Assembly: GCF_963675165.1 (NCBI RefSeq)
Contig: NC_087390.1
Coordinates: 165,001-229,000, forward strand
Direction: 5' to 3'
Length of the DNA stretch: 64,000 nt
Source: Halichondria panicea
Taxonomy: Eukaryota > Porifera > Demospongiae > Suberitida > Halichondriidae
The position numbers were made by a program, and so were the translations under genes. The notes under the pieces are model-generated. The model had not been told where the DNA came from and searched no databases. It worked only from the letters and a program-made list of their open reading frames with translations. This document shows, in pieces, positions 50,167-62,946 of this stretch. Every line of letters begins with the position of its first letter. Positions within the stretch are counted from its first letter, which is position 1.

Positions 50167-53100
50167 TTAGTCCACTGTCAGGTTGAGTAGTGTGAGCACA
50201 GTCTCAAAGCTAGGCCTGTCCCTCGGTTCTCCTTGCCAACACTTTTGGGCAATCCTCTGGTAGTCATTGGGCACGCCCTCAGGGAAGAGTGGGCGTCGCC
50301 CCATGAAGACTTTCATGGCTAATAGGAACGGCTTGTCGTCACTCGGAGAGAGCTCTGAGAACGGTTGATCACCCGTACCCACCTCACACATGACAATACC
50401 TGCATGGGAGTGTGTGTGAGAGGTGTGAACAGTAGAGGGGGTGGGCTAATCACTGATTTTCTTACCAAATGAGTAAACGTCAGCAGCTTGAGTGAACTCT
50501 AGTTTCTCGTTAGCCTCAGGGGCCATGTACATTTGAGGGGCTTCATTCTGTGACTGTGTGTGGTCACTGGCAGCATTCTGTGTCTCCCATAGTCCCTGTG
50601 TGTGTGGGCGTGTGGTGTGTATGTGTGGGGTAGATGAGTTATAGTTGAGACAGAACTAATTTACAAACATATTTAGTACTTTCTGTCTACTATAAATAAT
50701 ATAGCAACAATGTACGTACATATACAGACAACTAATGACAGAGCTATGTACAGTGTATACATTGTATGAGAATAAGTACTTACAAAGCCTCCTACTTTAG
50801 CGTTGAGATGCTGACCCATGAGAATGTTCCGTGGTACCAGGTTTCTGTGCAGAGTGTTGTGAGAATGCAGGAACACCATCCCCCGGCACACGTCCCTCAC
50901 CTGAGGGGGGGTGGGGCTATACACTTATAGCGTACACACAACTGCGTACAATCTGCCTTAATTCACAAGACAATACACAGAAGAAGCATCTTTGAGCGGT
51001 CATAACTTTAGTTCCGTTGGTCCTATCACATTTTTAAAGCGCTCGTTGAGATGGTGTCTTAAAACTAAAAATTCCTTTTCCAAAAATAATAAATTATGGC
51101 CCGTTCTAAATTTGAGATTTGAGCATACCATCTGAAAGAGCTCCTTTTAAGCTTTCAGAAAATCAGAAATTGTTGAAATTGGACCATCAGAACTCTAGTT
51201 ACAGAGTCAACTCTAAAATGCCAGGGACCCTACAAGCGTATGTATCACTCACAATGGAGACCCTCTGTTTCCATTCCAGTGTTAATCTGTCCTCGTGTAG
51301 AACGGAATGGAGACTGCCCCTACTCATCAGCTCAGTGATGACCACACACTGTCTCGTGTCAGGATCTACTAGACAACCCATGAACAGGACCACCCACGCA
51401 CACTGTAGCTGGCTGTGTGTGTGTGTGGGGGGGGGGCAATCAAGCTCTTAATAGGGAAGCTACTAGTATGAGGCATTTGAACCAAAAATGGCGTCTCAGG
51501 CGTGGCTACTACAGCAATTGATGACGTTGCGACCACCAAAAAACTTTAATTTGGCTATTTTAAATCTGGTGATCTTTGGTAAAATTCGCCAAATCGCCAA
51601 ATTAAAATGCTCGCTAAATTTTCTCGTTACACGTATGGTACATATATTTCTAACACTATATCAGTTGCGTACACACTATAACTATAGCATATACATCATT
51701 AGTTAATACCTGATAACATCAATCTCTTGATAGAAGGTTTGATACACCTCTGGCCCCCATCCCCCCACACCTCTCACAACCTTCACAGCCACGGGGAGAT
51801 GCCGGTACGTCCCTTGGTATACGTCGAAGAATTTGTTGACTGTCTGGTCAATATTGAGCATGGAGCTGGTGATCTGTGCAGGCAAGATATTCAATTAATG
51901 AATAAAATCACTATTATAATATAAGTATAATTATATAGTATGTACAGCTTAGCAAGCTACATGTACTTTCAAGATCGAGGCCATAAATTGACCAAAATAA
52001 CATGTTTAAAGTTATAGACAATTTATATATAGATACAGATAATTATGTGTCTGAGGCTTACCCAGCTACACTCAATCATTACCACATTTGTATCGCAGCT
52101 TAGAATAATTATTCACAGAAGTGTAAGTGCTCCATATAGCAGTATGGTAATAAGGCCCACCTCATACTGAGTGTTACCAACCAGCCAGCTCGTACGTGTC
52201 TTGACTCCGGACCTCTCCCCCACACCGCTAGAGTCTGGCTGCTCATGTAACGATAACCGCCCCTCTATGTGGTGGGCCACCATGAGCGACTGTAGTCTGT
52301 GCAGCTCCTCAGAAAGGGTGTGGTTGCGAGACAAGAGCAGTTCACAATTACCCTGCAAGAGTAATTTATGGGCTAGTCAAAAACATTCTGTACAAATAAA
52401 GCAAGACTGTGAAACATTTCAGATTGTAATTAAAAATTATTCTACCGCAATAGGTTAAACGTCACTATCCTGAGCTGTACGAATATTTAAAATACGAAAT
52501 ATTTAAATGGATAGTTGATACGAAAATGTGCCCCAATGAAAATTACCCGCTACACGATAAATAAGTATACCTGTGTTGATGAGAGGTCCTCACTGGTCTC
52601 AGTGAGACTCTGCCTCAGTGTGTTCAGCTCCTGTACTACTTCTTGGTATCTGTATTAGCAGGATGGGGCAGTAACATTTTGTGATATTTCTAATTTTGTG
52701 ATATTTCGCTTACTTTGCTTGTGGTACAGTGTCGACCTCTGACCCCTCTCTCTCGTTGTCCTTGCTAAACGTACCCTGCCGAGTCAGCACACCACCCTCA
52801 CTAACCTCACTAACCTCACAACTCACACTAACTCCACCATCCACACTATAAGAATAGCACACGTACATGAGACACATACAACAGCAGTAAACCAATTACA
52901 AGCCCTACCGTACAGCGGGTATATTTCGAGGGTATAAATGTTAGCGGTTTTCGCTGATTAAGCATGTATCGCGAACATTTATACCCACGAATTTAATATC
53001 ACATGCATGCATGCTGCAAAAAGGCTACTATTCCGCGAAAATTAAATTTGTAAAAATCTTTCAAATGGTCTTTCTGCGAAAGTTTATACCCTCGAAATAT

Positions 53101-56100
53101 AGCTATGTGGTATACAGTAGCGCTATAATTATTGTACCTTTGTTGCTTGTGAGTGGGTGTGCTTGACTCATTGTCTGCAGTCAACAGTTCCTGTTCTTCT
53201 TGCCGTTTGAGATACAACGCTGTGTGATAAGTGTGGGGGTGTGTGATGAGTGTGAGGTGTGATACTTGTGCTCCACTTACCCATTATAGTTTGCTTCAGG
53301 TCTGTATTCTCGGACAAGGAAAGGGGTGTGTCTCCGTCATTATCAGGCTGATGAATATCCGCTCCATACTCTACCAGAACCACACAAATGCCTCGACTAT
53401 TCCTACACAATAGTACATGCACTTTACATGACATTACGTGTACACTGAAGGTTCCACTGCTGGCTGTCAATATTACACACGATATTTGAACGGCCATAAC
53501 TCGTGTTAAAATTATCCAATTTCAACGATTTTTTGATTTTCTAAAAGCTTAGAAGGAGACCTTTCAAATGGTATCATCAAAGTTCATATTTGGGAGATGA
53601 AAGAATTTGCCAATTTCGGCCAAATACCATGGATTATAGCCCATGGTCCAAGGCCGAAAAATGAGAAATTAGGGCCCCTATCGGATTTTGGATTTAAACA
53701 TACCATTTGAAAGGTCTCTTTCTAAACTTTCAGAAAATCCTGAAATTAACTTTATTGGACCAACGGAACTAAAGTTATGGCCGTTCAAAGATGCTCTATT
53801 TAACGAGTTCTGGACTTGAACTATCTCTACACACATTATTAAGTCATACACAATAATTATACTTTGCATACCTGTGAGCTGCGATGTGTAGGGGGGTCAG
53901 TTTTTGCGTCCCCCCAGCCAACTGCGGGTCAGCCCCTCCCTCCAGTAGCAGTCGACACGTCACCACATTCTCCTCTTGTGCAGACAGATACAGAGCAGTG
54001 AATCCACTGGTTTGGCGGATGTTGGGATCCGCCCCTTTCTGGAGAAGGTATTTAACGAGAGGGGTGGAGCCAGCTTTGGTAGCATGCATGAGTGGAGTCC
54101 ATCCGTCTGCATCTTGTACATTGAGGTCAGGGGTCAAATCAGTGAAATAGAATAGTGCCTAAAGGAGAAAAATAAGCAAATCACCAGCTAGAGAAAATAT
54201 TAGGAATTTAACTTTCGAGGAAAACGGTAATAATTATAGCGAGGCCAGCCTCACTCTAGCCTAGGCTACTATTTGAGACGTACCTCGATGGACTCTGTTG
54301 AGTTGCACGCTCTATGTAATGGTAGCTCTCTCTTGGAGTTGGCAATGGAGACATCAGCTTTGTGTTGGAGGAGGAGTCTAACACGAGGCATGAAGTGACA
54401 CCTGTGATAGTCGTGTGATAGTCATGTGATAGTCATGTGATACCGTATAGCAGGTATTTTTTTGTATAAATATTTCTCAGAATAGTGACAATTTCACCAT
54501 ACGAAAATAACTCACTATACGGTAGTTGTGTACACATAAGAGGAGTGCTTACCTGGTGGCCACCATGATTGGTGTATCCCCAAGGCCATTTTGTACGTCT
54601 TTGAGCATGCTCACAGGAGAGGATAGCAGGAACTCAAGCGTCTTGTCGTGCAGGCCGCCCTTAGCTTCTTTCATGCACGCAAAATGGAGAATAGTGTCTC
54701 CCTCCTTGTCTACCGTCTTCCAATTAGCCCCACGTTGCATCAAGAACAGTACAACGTGCAGCTGGAGGAAAGAAATGACTACAAGAGGAGTCTACGTAGC
54801 CACACCCACCTGTCCACAATAGGCGGCCATGTGTATAAGTGTAGAGCCAGTACTACTACTAGCATAGTTGACTGATATGCCGGCCTGTAGTAGGACGTGT
54901 AGGGCTTGTACGTTGCCTCCACAGCATGCGGCTATTGCCTTGTCACTGGCGGACATTGAAGGGGGTGTGGCCTCAGGGAGGGAGAGGTCAGGGTTCACAC
55001 GCTGGGCAGCAGCTGAGAGGATACACGACACATACCCCACATAACTACCATGATTAACATTAAGCATACAGTAATATAATAATTGATGAGATAAAAGTGC
55101 CTTTGCTATTATTTGTTTTAATAAGCATCACTAGTTTTTAATCCACACAGCATACTAACTTACCCATCATCTTGGCAGCCAGTTCAGGGGAGGCCATTGA
55201 GAGTGGTGTCCTGCCCTCCTTGTCTTGTTGAAGCACGTCTGCCCCACTCTCTATCAGGAATATTGCAATCTCCCCGCTTTCTTTGTGAGCTGCCCAATGG
55301 AGGGGACCTATGTTTTGTGAGGCTCCTTGTAGTTGTATGTTGGCCCCTCTTCTCACCAGCGCCTTCACTAGGTCCAGCTGTCCAGCTCTGGCAGCGAGGA
55401 AGAGTGGAGTGATACCTGTGTGTGTGTGTGTGTGTGTGGGTGTGTGTGTGTGTGTGGGGGGGTGTGTGCGTGTGGTGTGTGTGAGTGTGTATTAAGTGAG
55501 AGGACTGCCTGGCTAAAATGAAATACTTGCTCAGACAGATTGTATCGTGTTACTTCACTACATTATAAAACCGTCTCTATTTATCGTTTATGTATTTTAC
55601 TCAACTGGAAACTATAATTATACTAACAAATAACAAACCTTCTTTGTTGGGTATGTTGGGATTGGCCTTATTCTCCAATAAACTGAGTGCAGAGTCCACT
55701 AGACCGCGCTCACAAGCAACTAATAAGGGGGTTTCCCCGTCCTTGTTCTGTACGTCAATATTCGAGCTCTTAGTCGCCAATAACTTGACAATATCCGGGT
55801 TTCCAATAGCATTGTGCAGTGGTGTGTAACACTCCTCATCCGGGACGTCTGGATCTGCCCCTCTCTCTAACAAGACCTCCACACATCTTTCTAGGTTAGT
55901 ACGGGCAGCTAGCTTGATAGCAGTCCATCCCTTAGAGCACTTGTAGTTGATGGGCATACTGTTTCCATGATATTCCTCAGACGTTAGGAATAAACTTAGA
56001 ATTTTCGATCGCTCCAAATCTTCCGAATCTTCTTGCGTTCGAACCGTTGAGTGTAGAACGGTTGAGTTGTCTTTCTTGAGGATGCTTGGACGAGCGCCAT

Positions 56101-56317
56101 TCTCCCAGAGAAGTTTTACAATATCGTAGCTCCCCAACATGGCGAAGTTATGTAGGAGAGAGGAGCCATCCGGTTGTGGTTGAGTGACTGCAGCCGGGTT
56201 CGACTGAGAGAGGGCCTTCTGAATAGCGTCCATGGCTTCACCATTTCTAAACAGACGGACTAGATTAGCGAGGTCCCCCAAGCCGACGGCATCAGTATCT
56301 TCTGTACTTTCAGCCAT
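50167..56317 (-). CDS. Ankyrin-repeat protein with C-terminal TKL-type pseudokinase domain
   Basis: Minus-strand exons: 56317-55639, 55415-55164, 55012-54810, 54761-54553, 54401-54284, 54158-53872, 53402-53281, 53219-53138, 52845-52714, 52649-52571, 52352-52161, 51873-51710, 51412-51253, 50900-50784, 50595-50466, 50399-50167; 1052 residues, phase-consistent. Residues about 50-660 hold roughly a dozen ankyrin repeats (SLLHNFAMLGSYDIVKLLW, GWTPLMHATKAGSTPLVKYL). A charged linker with a short coiled coil follows (QEVVQELNTLRQSLTETSED). The kinase domain starts in exon 12: lysine VAVKVV, helix-C Glu (FYQEIDVIR), VVLFMGCL, but LHRNLVPRNILM replaces HRDLxxxN and AKVGGF replaces DFG; APE is intact (MYMAPEAN), as is DVYSFG. 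The usual glycine loop is not evident. The layout resembles TNNI3K-like ANK-TKL proteins; orthology is unproven. Confidence 0.9.
51484..51620. repeat. Dispersed repeat, copy 2 (pseudokinase intron)
   Basis: Nearly identical to 3220-3362: ggcgtctcaggcgtggctac, then the gacgttgcgaccaccaaaaa block. A third location was not seen in this window. Confidence 0.65.
52908..53116. repeat. Foldback element, family B (pseudokinase intron)
   Basis: Ends ccgtacagcgggtatatttc and the mirrored ctcgaaatatagctatgtgg. It is a full-length copy of the family with both arms readable. Confidence 0.8.
53485..53800. repeat. Foldback element, family A (pseudokinase intron)
   Basis: Starts acggccataactcgtgttaa and ends aactaaagttatggccgttc, again with arms around aaaagcttagaaggagacct and ccatggattatagcccatgg at the centre. 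Confidence 0.8.
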
Positions 56318-56542
56318 TTTATGTAGGTTAAGTAAAGGTCGTTTTTAGGGTGACGCCCATCTTTAACCTTTGAAGCGGTTTGATTCGAGGCCATCTATTT
56401 GTAACTAATGTAGAATCCGCGGCTTCATATTGAGAGAATGCCAACCTGCGCGGTCTCTTTTCGAGGCAATCAATTTCACTTTGGCACTCAATATACAAAA
56501 TTTGCATAGATTACATTGAGAAATGTATACAGAAACGTAAAA
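56318..56542. other. Gap between RPL27 stop and ankyrin-pseudokinase start
   Basis: 225 bp, both genes on the minus strand; it contains the RPL27 3' UTR and the ankyrin gene promoter. No distinctive element is seen. Confidence 0.45.
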
Positions 56543-57363
56543 TCAAAATCTCAGTTTCTGGAAAAACCAGCGATTCTTTCCCGTCTTGTGTCTGCAAAAA
56601 ATAAAAATAAACTTGTCAATTTTGGCTCAGCCAACACAGCATTAAATTCTTCACCTTTCTTCGAACTTTTTGCGTATCTCCACTTTCGCCTTCTTTCTGG
56701 TCTTGCCATCTCTGAGTGAGTCTTTGTTACACAGTTGTTTGTCCAGTACCAGATCCACTGAGTACCTGAAATAAACACCCACGAGTTGAATTTAATCATT
56801 TATAACAGGAAACATTACCTATACGAACAAACATACACTATAGCTATATCAACCTGAGCTATATAGATGCTATTAGCTACATACAATGAGGACGTATGAA
56901 AGGCTTTTGATGTGTGGAAGTGATTATAAGATCAATGCAAACATACCAAACTTTTTCAAAATAAGACCCTCCTTCAAATTGTGCGCTCATGGACATTACC
57001 CCATTAACTATAGCACCATTTGCTATTCCTTGTTTTGCATACACTAGCCTTGAAAACGTAATTATTAAAAAGCGGTGCTTTATTTAGAAAGTATAGTGAC
57101 GAACATACGTACCTGGTGGGCATGAGATGGTTGTAGTTGAGAACCTTCATAAAAGGCTTAATTCGTGTTCTCTTGGAGACCTTCTTCTTGCTCATTCGCT
57201 TCGTCACTTTAAGTGGGTACTTCTCGATGCCAGCCACTAGAGCGTGCCCGTAAGGTCTGTCATTGCTGCCATCATCATGAGTCTTGACAACCAGAGCCTT
57301 CCTACCAGAATAACGTCCACTCAGGACAACCACCACCTTTCCACTCTTGAGGATTTTACCCAT
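56543..57363 (-). CDS. RPL27: 60S ribosomal protein eL27
   Basis: Component of the large ribosomal subunit. Minus-strand coding exons: 57363-57113, 56765-56655, 56591-56543; 136 residues, the same as human RPL27. It begins [19 protein letters not shown] with [11 protein letters not shown], runs through [18 protein letters not shown] and ends [11 protein letters not shown], all typical for the family. A non-coding first exon is likely: acceptor (ttccacag) at about 57379-57372 and donor at about 57513 (sense ...GTG|GTAAGT), preceded by a pyrimidine-rich tract (sense cctcctttctccccc), a plausible 5' TOP element. Confidence 0.96.
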
Positions 57364-57684
57364 GGCGATGCTACCTGTGGAATGACAATTACTTCAGTGA
57401 ATAAATTGTATAATTATTATTACACATATAAAAGGATATTGTATGCAGCGGTCAGTACACAATAATTACTGTATGCAATGCTTATACAAGGTGATTAATA
57501 AAGATAATACTTACCACGTTGACTTGGGGGAGAAAGGAGGACTCAAGTGCACATGCGCCAACTTAAAGGTCAAAGTCCGCTCAGTTCGTTTTAACCCTTT
57601 AGTGGGCGTACTTTAATAATTATTGCTGATCTCAGCAAATTAATCCTGTTTATACAAGTGGACAAAAGATCAACTCAAAAGGCT
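57364..57684. promoter_or_regulatory. Divergent promoter and RPL27 5' UTR (RPL27 / RAB18)
   Basis: 321 bp between the ATGs. The minus strand carries a C/T-rich stretch at about 57528-57545 that fits a ribosomal-protein TOP start, followed by a small non-coding exon and intron of RPL27. RAB18 transcription must start within the remaining sequence. Confidence 0.55.
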
Positions 57685-58884
57685 ATGGACACTGTTAATC
57701 TAAAGCTGTTAATCATTGGAGACAGTGGCACAGGGAAGTCCAGGTAAGAGCTACGCCTCATGCGTACATAATAAGTCATTATCACTTCATTATTAGCTTT
57801 TTAGCTACATACTTGTCTGTCTTGTTTACGTTGTATCAAAATTGTCAAAGAGGTTGTATGAACAAATCCTTCCCCACACACAGTTTGCTGTTGAGGTTCA
57901 CCAACGACACATTTGATCCAGACGTCTCAGCCACAATAGGTAAATCAATTTAATAGCGTCAGTATTGTCCTGCTCTAACCGGTTAACCATGGGCCTATCT
58001 ATATCTCTAAGGTGTTGATTTTAAAGTGAAGACGCTGGTTATTGATGGGCGAAGGTCAAAACTTTCGATATGGGTGAGTAATTTTTGACTTTGTGTAGAA
58101 TTAGGTTCTCTTATTAATGATAACCCTCTCAGGACACGGCTGGACAGGAGAGATTTCGTACACTCACACCCAGCTACTACCGCGGAGCTCAGGGGGTTAT
58201 TCTAGGTGAGCCAAAACTGAACACAAAGTCATTCATTTATTTAATCATTGTATGCTAAGTCCCATTTCATTCCACACACACACCCACACACCCACACACG
58301 TGTAGTCTACGACGCCTGCTCAAAAGATAGTTTCGAAGGATTGGAGGTTTGGCTGAACGAACTGGACACATATGCTACAAAGAAAGATCTCATTAAGATG
58401 CTCGTGGCCAACAAGATTGATAGGGTGACGCATGTACAATGCATTTGTTAGCTCCAAATTTTGTTCTAGATCATTTCTTTCTTACAACATACATTAAGAG
58501 TGTGTGCTGTGTGTATCATCTCATTGCCATTGCAGACGTCAGAGAGACAAGTGTCCAGATCAGATGGTCTACAGTTTGCAAGAAGGAACTCTATGCTGTT
58601 CATTGAAGCAAGGTAGAGTACATGCAATGGCCATGTATGCTAGGCAGTCACACACTCCCCACAGTGCCAATATTAACTACCCCCCCACACACACACACAC
58701 ACATACCCCCTACAGTGCCAAGACGAGGGACGGTGTACAGGAAGCTTTCGAGGAGCTGGTACACAAGATTCTCCAGACCCCCTCCCTGTACACGGTGGCT
58801 GGGGATGGAGGAGGGGACGGCTTCAACGTGGCTCAGTCACATGACCAGACGGAGGGCGGATGGTGTGCGTGTAACCTCACTTAA
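57685..58884 (+). CDS. RAB18: Small GTPase RAB18
   Basis: Rab GTPase linked to ER-lipid droplet contacts and secretory traffic. Exons: 57685-57743, 57884-57939, 58012-58073, 58133-58205, 58306-58424, 58536-58612, 58716-58884; 204 residues, all in phase (human 206). Motifs: P-loop GDSGTGKSS, effector [43 protein letters not shown] and (E)ASAKT. The match to human RAB18 is strong over the first 180 residues. The C-terminus reads GGWCACNLT, so the final CNLT could act as a CaaX-like box (human CSVL). A polyadenylation signal AATAAA is at 59006-59011. Confidence 0.95.
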
Positions 58885-59137
58885 ACCAAGTCCTTATATA
58901 CATGTGCAGTATATTATACATCAGGACTCCGTCTGATTAATTGTGTTTTGTGTGTGTTACATGTATTGTGATAATTATAGTCTTTATTGTTAAATTTGTT
59001 TCATGAATAAATTTAAAGTTGGGTTACAGTTTATATAATTATGTCATTGCATGGACAATGTAAATAAAAAACCGAAAAATGAACAATAATTAAGAATTAA
59101 AACTAATGCCAAAAATTAGCTACACAGAAATTACAGA
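58885..59137. other. Convergent 3' region, RAB18 / ANKAR
   Basis: 253 bp that must hold both 3' UTRs. The AATAAA for RAB18 is at 59006-59011; on the minus strand, aataaa-like sequence near 59095-59065 could serve ANKAR. AT-rich, no other feature. Confidence 0.5.
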
Positions 59138-62100
59138 TTATGCTATATCATGTTTGATTGCTAAACTCTGAAGAGTCACTGTTCTTTGGTCAGAATTTTT
59201 AACCCCTAGAGTCCCAGCTATAGTTTGTCGTCGTTTCGCAGGAAGTACAACTCGTGCTCCAGATTCCACCGGAAGTGAAGTCTTCCGATTCGCGAGGAAA
59301 TTGACTTCAACTTTCTTGTCAAATTTATGAGTCATTCGATTGTGACCAAATTGAATGCTCTGCTGTTGCCGTGAGTCCCTGCTCTCTCGACGGCTCTGCT
59401 GGGGGTGCTCTGTGGGGGGTACACTTGTGTGAACATAAGTTAGCAGAGGCTACAGTTATATAGAATGTATACATGTATATACGTGCAGTGTCAATGATTG
59501 TAGTAGGTGGTTTAGTGTCGTGTGTGTGTCTATAATAGTATACATACATGCAGACTCTCTGACACAACATACAAACGATCTAAATTACTGACAGACGCTT
59601 AATTAACGAATGTCAAACTGTATTCTAGGAAAATGTTCCTATGTGTGAGTGGGCGTGGTACTCACCGTTACCTGGTGTTGGTGACTGCACTCGTCTCCCT
59701 GTAGCTACGGAGGGACCACCTCTCACTGTCAAACTGTGAACACACACAGAGAGAGCATCACACTAGTAAGCTAGCACTGATAACAATTATGAGCTATTGT
59801 AACAGTACATTGTACAAATATCAAACATACGTAAAGTATATACAGGTTACCACTAGTGCGCACATAAAAGCCCATTAGATGAACAAAAGCAAATTAACTA
59901 AAAACCTGCACAAGCACATACACATTGGACACACACTCAGTACACTGCTAATAATTATATATATAATTATACACAGAAGTCAACCACCCCTCACCTCAAT
60001 GCAGGGAGTCCCAAGTCAGCAATATAACTCCAGTTAGTCAGGAATTTGTGAGACACAACAATCGTACCGACGTGACACTTGAACTTGTCGTACAGCTCGG
60101 GAGAATCGCGGAACATTCCCGTAATAAATCGAGCAGCTAAGGGGTTAAATGTGAAATACCCCAATGCTACGGCACAGTTTTCACTGACAGGTCCACTTCC
60201 GTTAGCGAGATTTCTCATCAAATGTTCCAGACTTCCTGCCAAAACAAGAGTGTTGGGGATCCCTTCACCAGTGTGGGCTAAACTAGCGATAAACTCTGCA
60301 CTTTGAACTTTGATACTCTCCATCTCAGAGGTCAAAAGGTCAGATAAAAGGCGGAGTCCCCTCACGGCAATGTCTACAGAGCGGACACCAACCAGTAGCT
60401 TGGACAGAACAACCACTTGAAAGGCAGCATGTACTTTGTGAAATTCCTCTTTCGAATCGAGAAAAGGTCTGAAATTCGAAATGTGAATAGAACCGATTGT
60501 TTTCAACTTCTCAATCTTTTTGGGGTTGTTAAAAGCCATCACAGAGAGACAGTATCCACCCAGCAATCTCACTGATGAGTCGGAAGATGACAAAAACTTG
60601 AACACTGTGAGATAGGAGAAACCACGATGTCTAGCCAGCAAACTATCGTTTTCTTTATTGTCGAGAACCAGTTTAGCCAGTGCACAAGCCGCTTCCACGC
60701 GCACAATCTCACAAACTTGATTGGACGATACTATAGCAGCGAGTATATCCACCCCTCGAGCGGTACCAATCTTCCTCTGTGTTTCTGCGTTTGGTACGAG
60801 AGCTGGCTTCATGCAGATTGCAGCCAGAGTGTGAATAACGCTCAGACAGACTTTTTGTGAAGCCGGCGATGACAGTACATCTAGTAGTGGTTTCACACCC
60901 CCAACTTTGAGAATTTCGAGCTGATTATCGCCCAATTCGCTTGCCAAACAGCCCAAAGCTTCGGAGCAGACGTAGTTCAATCTCTCATGGTTTACGATGA
61001 GCATGTCCACCAATAGAGCTAGTCCTATCTGAGCGGCAATATAGCGTTTATTACTGATCAGTTCCCCGGCTATCTCCCACAGGGCACACCCCCCACACAC
61101 CTTCACCGTGGGGGCACGCATTCTGAGCAGTCGTTTCAATAGCTCAATGCAATGAGGGTCTTCTTTTAACTCTTTCTGAGCTGGTTGACAGTTAGCGGCG
61201 ATGGCTTCGATGGCTTGAGCAGCACTATTGTGTACTGGAGGGTCACGAGAGCGGAGAAGAGCCACTAGATGAGGTACAGCACCTTCCGTGAGAGCAAGCA
61301 TCTGGTTGCCATGGTTATCCTTGACCAGACACCGTATGGTATGTGCCGCACACCCCCTGTGGAAAGAACTCCAGATATTATACGGTTATAATGAAGGTAA
61401 GGAATAGTAGATTTATGCAATGAATTGAAACGACATTGTGTAGTAGTAGCTCAGTGTGTATGAAAAGTTGAGTCCGAAAACAATCACTGATCTAAACATA
61501 CTGTCATCATTAGGTATTTATTTCTAAGAGCTAGCTACAAAATGCCTTTTTCATTGTAAGAATGCTAAAAGTTAACGATCAAAACAGGCCCATTTTGGAA
61601 AATCATCAAGGCTACTTTTCTTCAAAATGTACAATCACTAATTAAATTCTACACAAACTCACTGGAGGCACGACTGACGAGATTGAAGTAACGATATAAG
61701 GATGGGCGTCACCGACAACTCTGACGCTGCATTCTGATTGGACGCTTGATCCGTACACAGGATCCCCACACAGGCACAGGCAAACGTCCGAACATCATCT
61801 TGTTCCGATTTCAATAGCTTAACGAGATGAGGTAGAGCTTTAGCTTTAGCAATGACTTCTCGATTATCCGCATTAAATCCAAGATCAGAGAGCACCAAAC
61901 AGGCGGAGGCTTGCACACGATCGTTGCTAGAGGCTAACAGAGGTACTACACTTGGGATAGCATCGGACTCTAGTAGAGCCGTCTTGACAGGTTCAAGGTT
62001 CGATAAATTGGACAATACTTGAATAGACATCCGTTTTAAGCCATTTTCTTTCTTGAGCAGCTTCACAAGGAGCGATATCACGTTGTATTCGATAACTCGA

Positions 62101-62946
62101 TCAACTTGACCAGCAACTTTCCTCGTGAGAGCGTCTAAAATCCTAGCAGCTGACAGGGCATGTTCTGACGAATCACTCGATAGCATCTCGACAAATACTT
62201 CCCAAATGTTAGAGTTAGCGCTCTGAATGCTGATGAGGTACTCGAGTAGTTTAACGTGATGGTGTAGTACAATCATGTGCACTGGAGAGAGGCTGAAACC
62301 ATTGGTTACTGTGAGAGTGGCTCCAAAGTCGACAAGCCTCTTGAAGGTATCGTAACAATCATTCTGAGCGGCTAGTAGAAGTGGGGTGGAGCTTGCTTTG
62401 TCCGCTGTAGTTAGCTCGAGAAACGATTCATCGGCAGAGATAAGATGACTGACAATCGCTTGGTAGTTGTGGAAAGCGGCGTAATGAATTGGAGCCCATC
62501 CATTACCGTCTTTAGCTCCTAGCTCAGCTCCGTAGTGTTGCAAGCAGCATACAGTGTCCAGCCCACCAGATTGGCTAGCTAGATGAATGGATTGCGTTTC
62601 TTTCGGGTAAGTACATGGATCGCCCACAACTTGACTGACATTGCAACCACTGAGTAATAAAGCTGATGCTACATCACTGTGACCATTCACTGCAGCGTAG
62701 TGTAACAAGGACATGCCTTTCTCATCAGTCTTATTCAAGCGTGTCTGTGTGCACCGCTTGAGCAGTGAGGTCACAGCCGAGAGAAGTCCTTTCTCTATAC
62801 TTAACTGGAGGAGGGCTATATTGTTCTTAGCAGTCGAGACTTGGCGAGGACCGAGTAGTTTTCGGAGGAGGTCTTGAACTCGAGATTCAGTGAGGGCCGG
62901 TTGACGAGCAGATTGTGATCGCAGCTCAGCCATCATGGCATGGACC
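59138..62946 (-). CDS. ANKAR: Ankyrin and armadillo repeat-containing protein, C-terminal part (5' partial)
   Basis: Minus-strand exons in the window: 62946-61663, 61356-59995, 59733-59672, 59409-59138, about 990 codons in phase. The first exon opens after acceptor ccctcag, and its first base completes a codon, so the N-terminal half is probably beyond 64000; an in-frame ATG-ATG (MMAELRSQ) at about 62935 makes a shorter start possible. It has four to five ankyrin repeats (SLLHYAAVNGHSDVASALL, GWAPIHYAAFHNYQAIVSHL) followed by a long array of armadillo repeats (LVKLLKSEQDDVRTFACAC, HLVALLRSRDPPVHNSAAQA). The ANK-then-ARM order is characteristic of ANKAR, and human ANKAR is about 1430 residues. 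A Ser/Arg-rich, low-complexity tail follows. Function is poorly known; ARM arrays bind partners. Confidence 0.85.
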
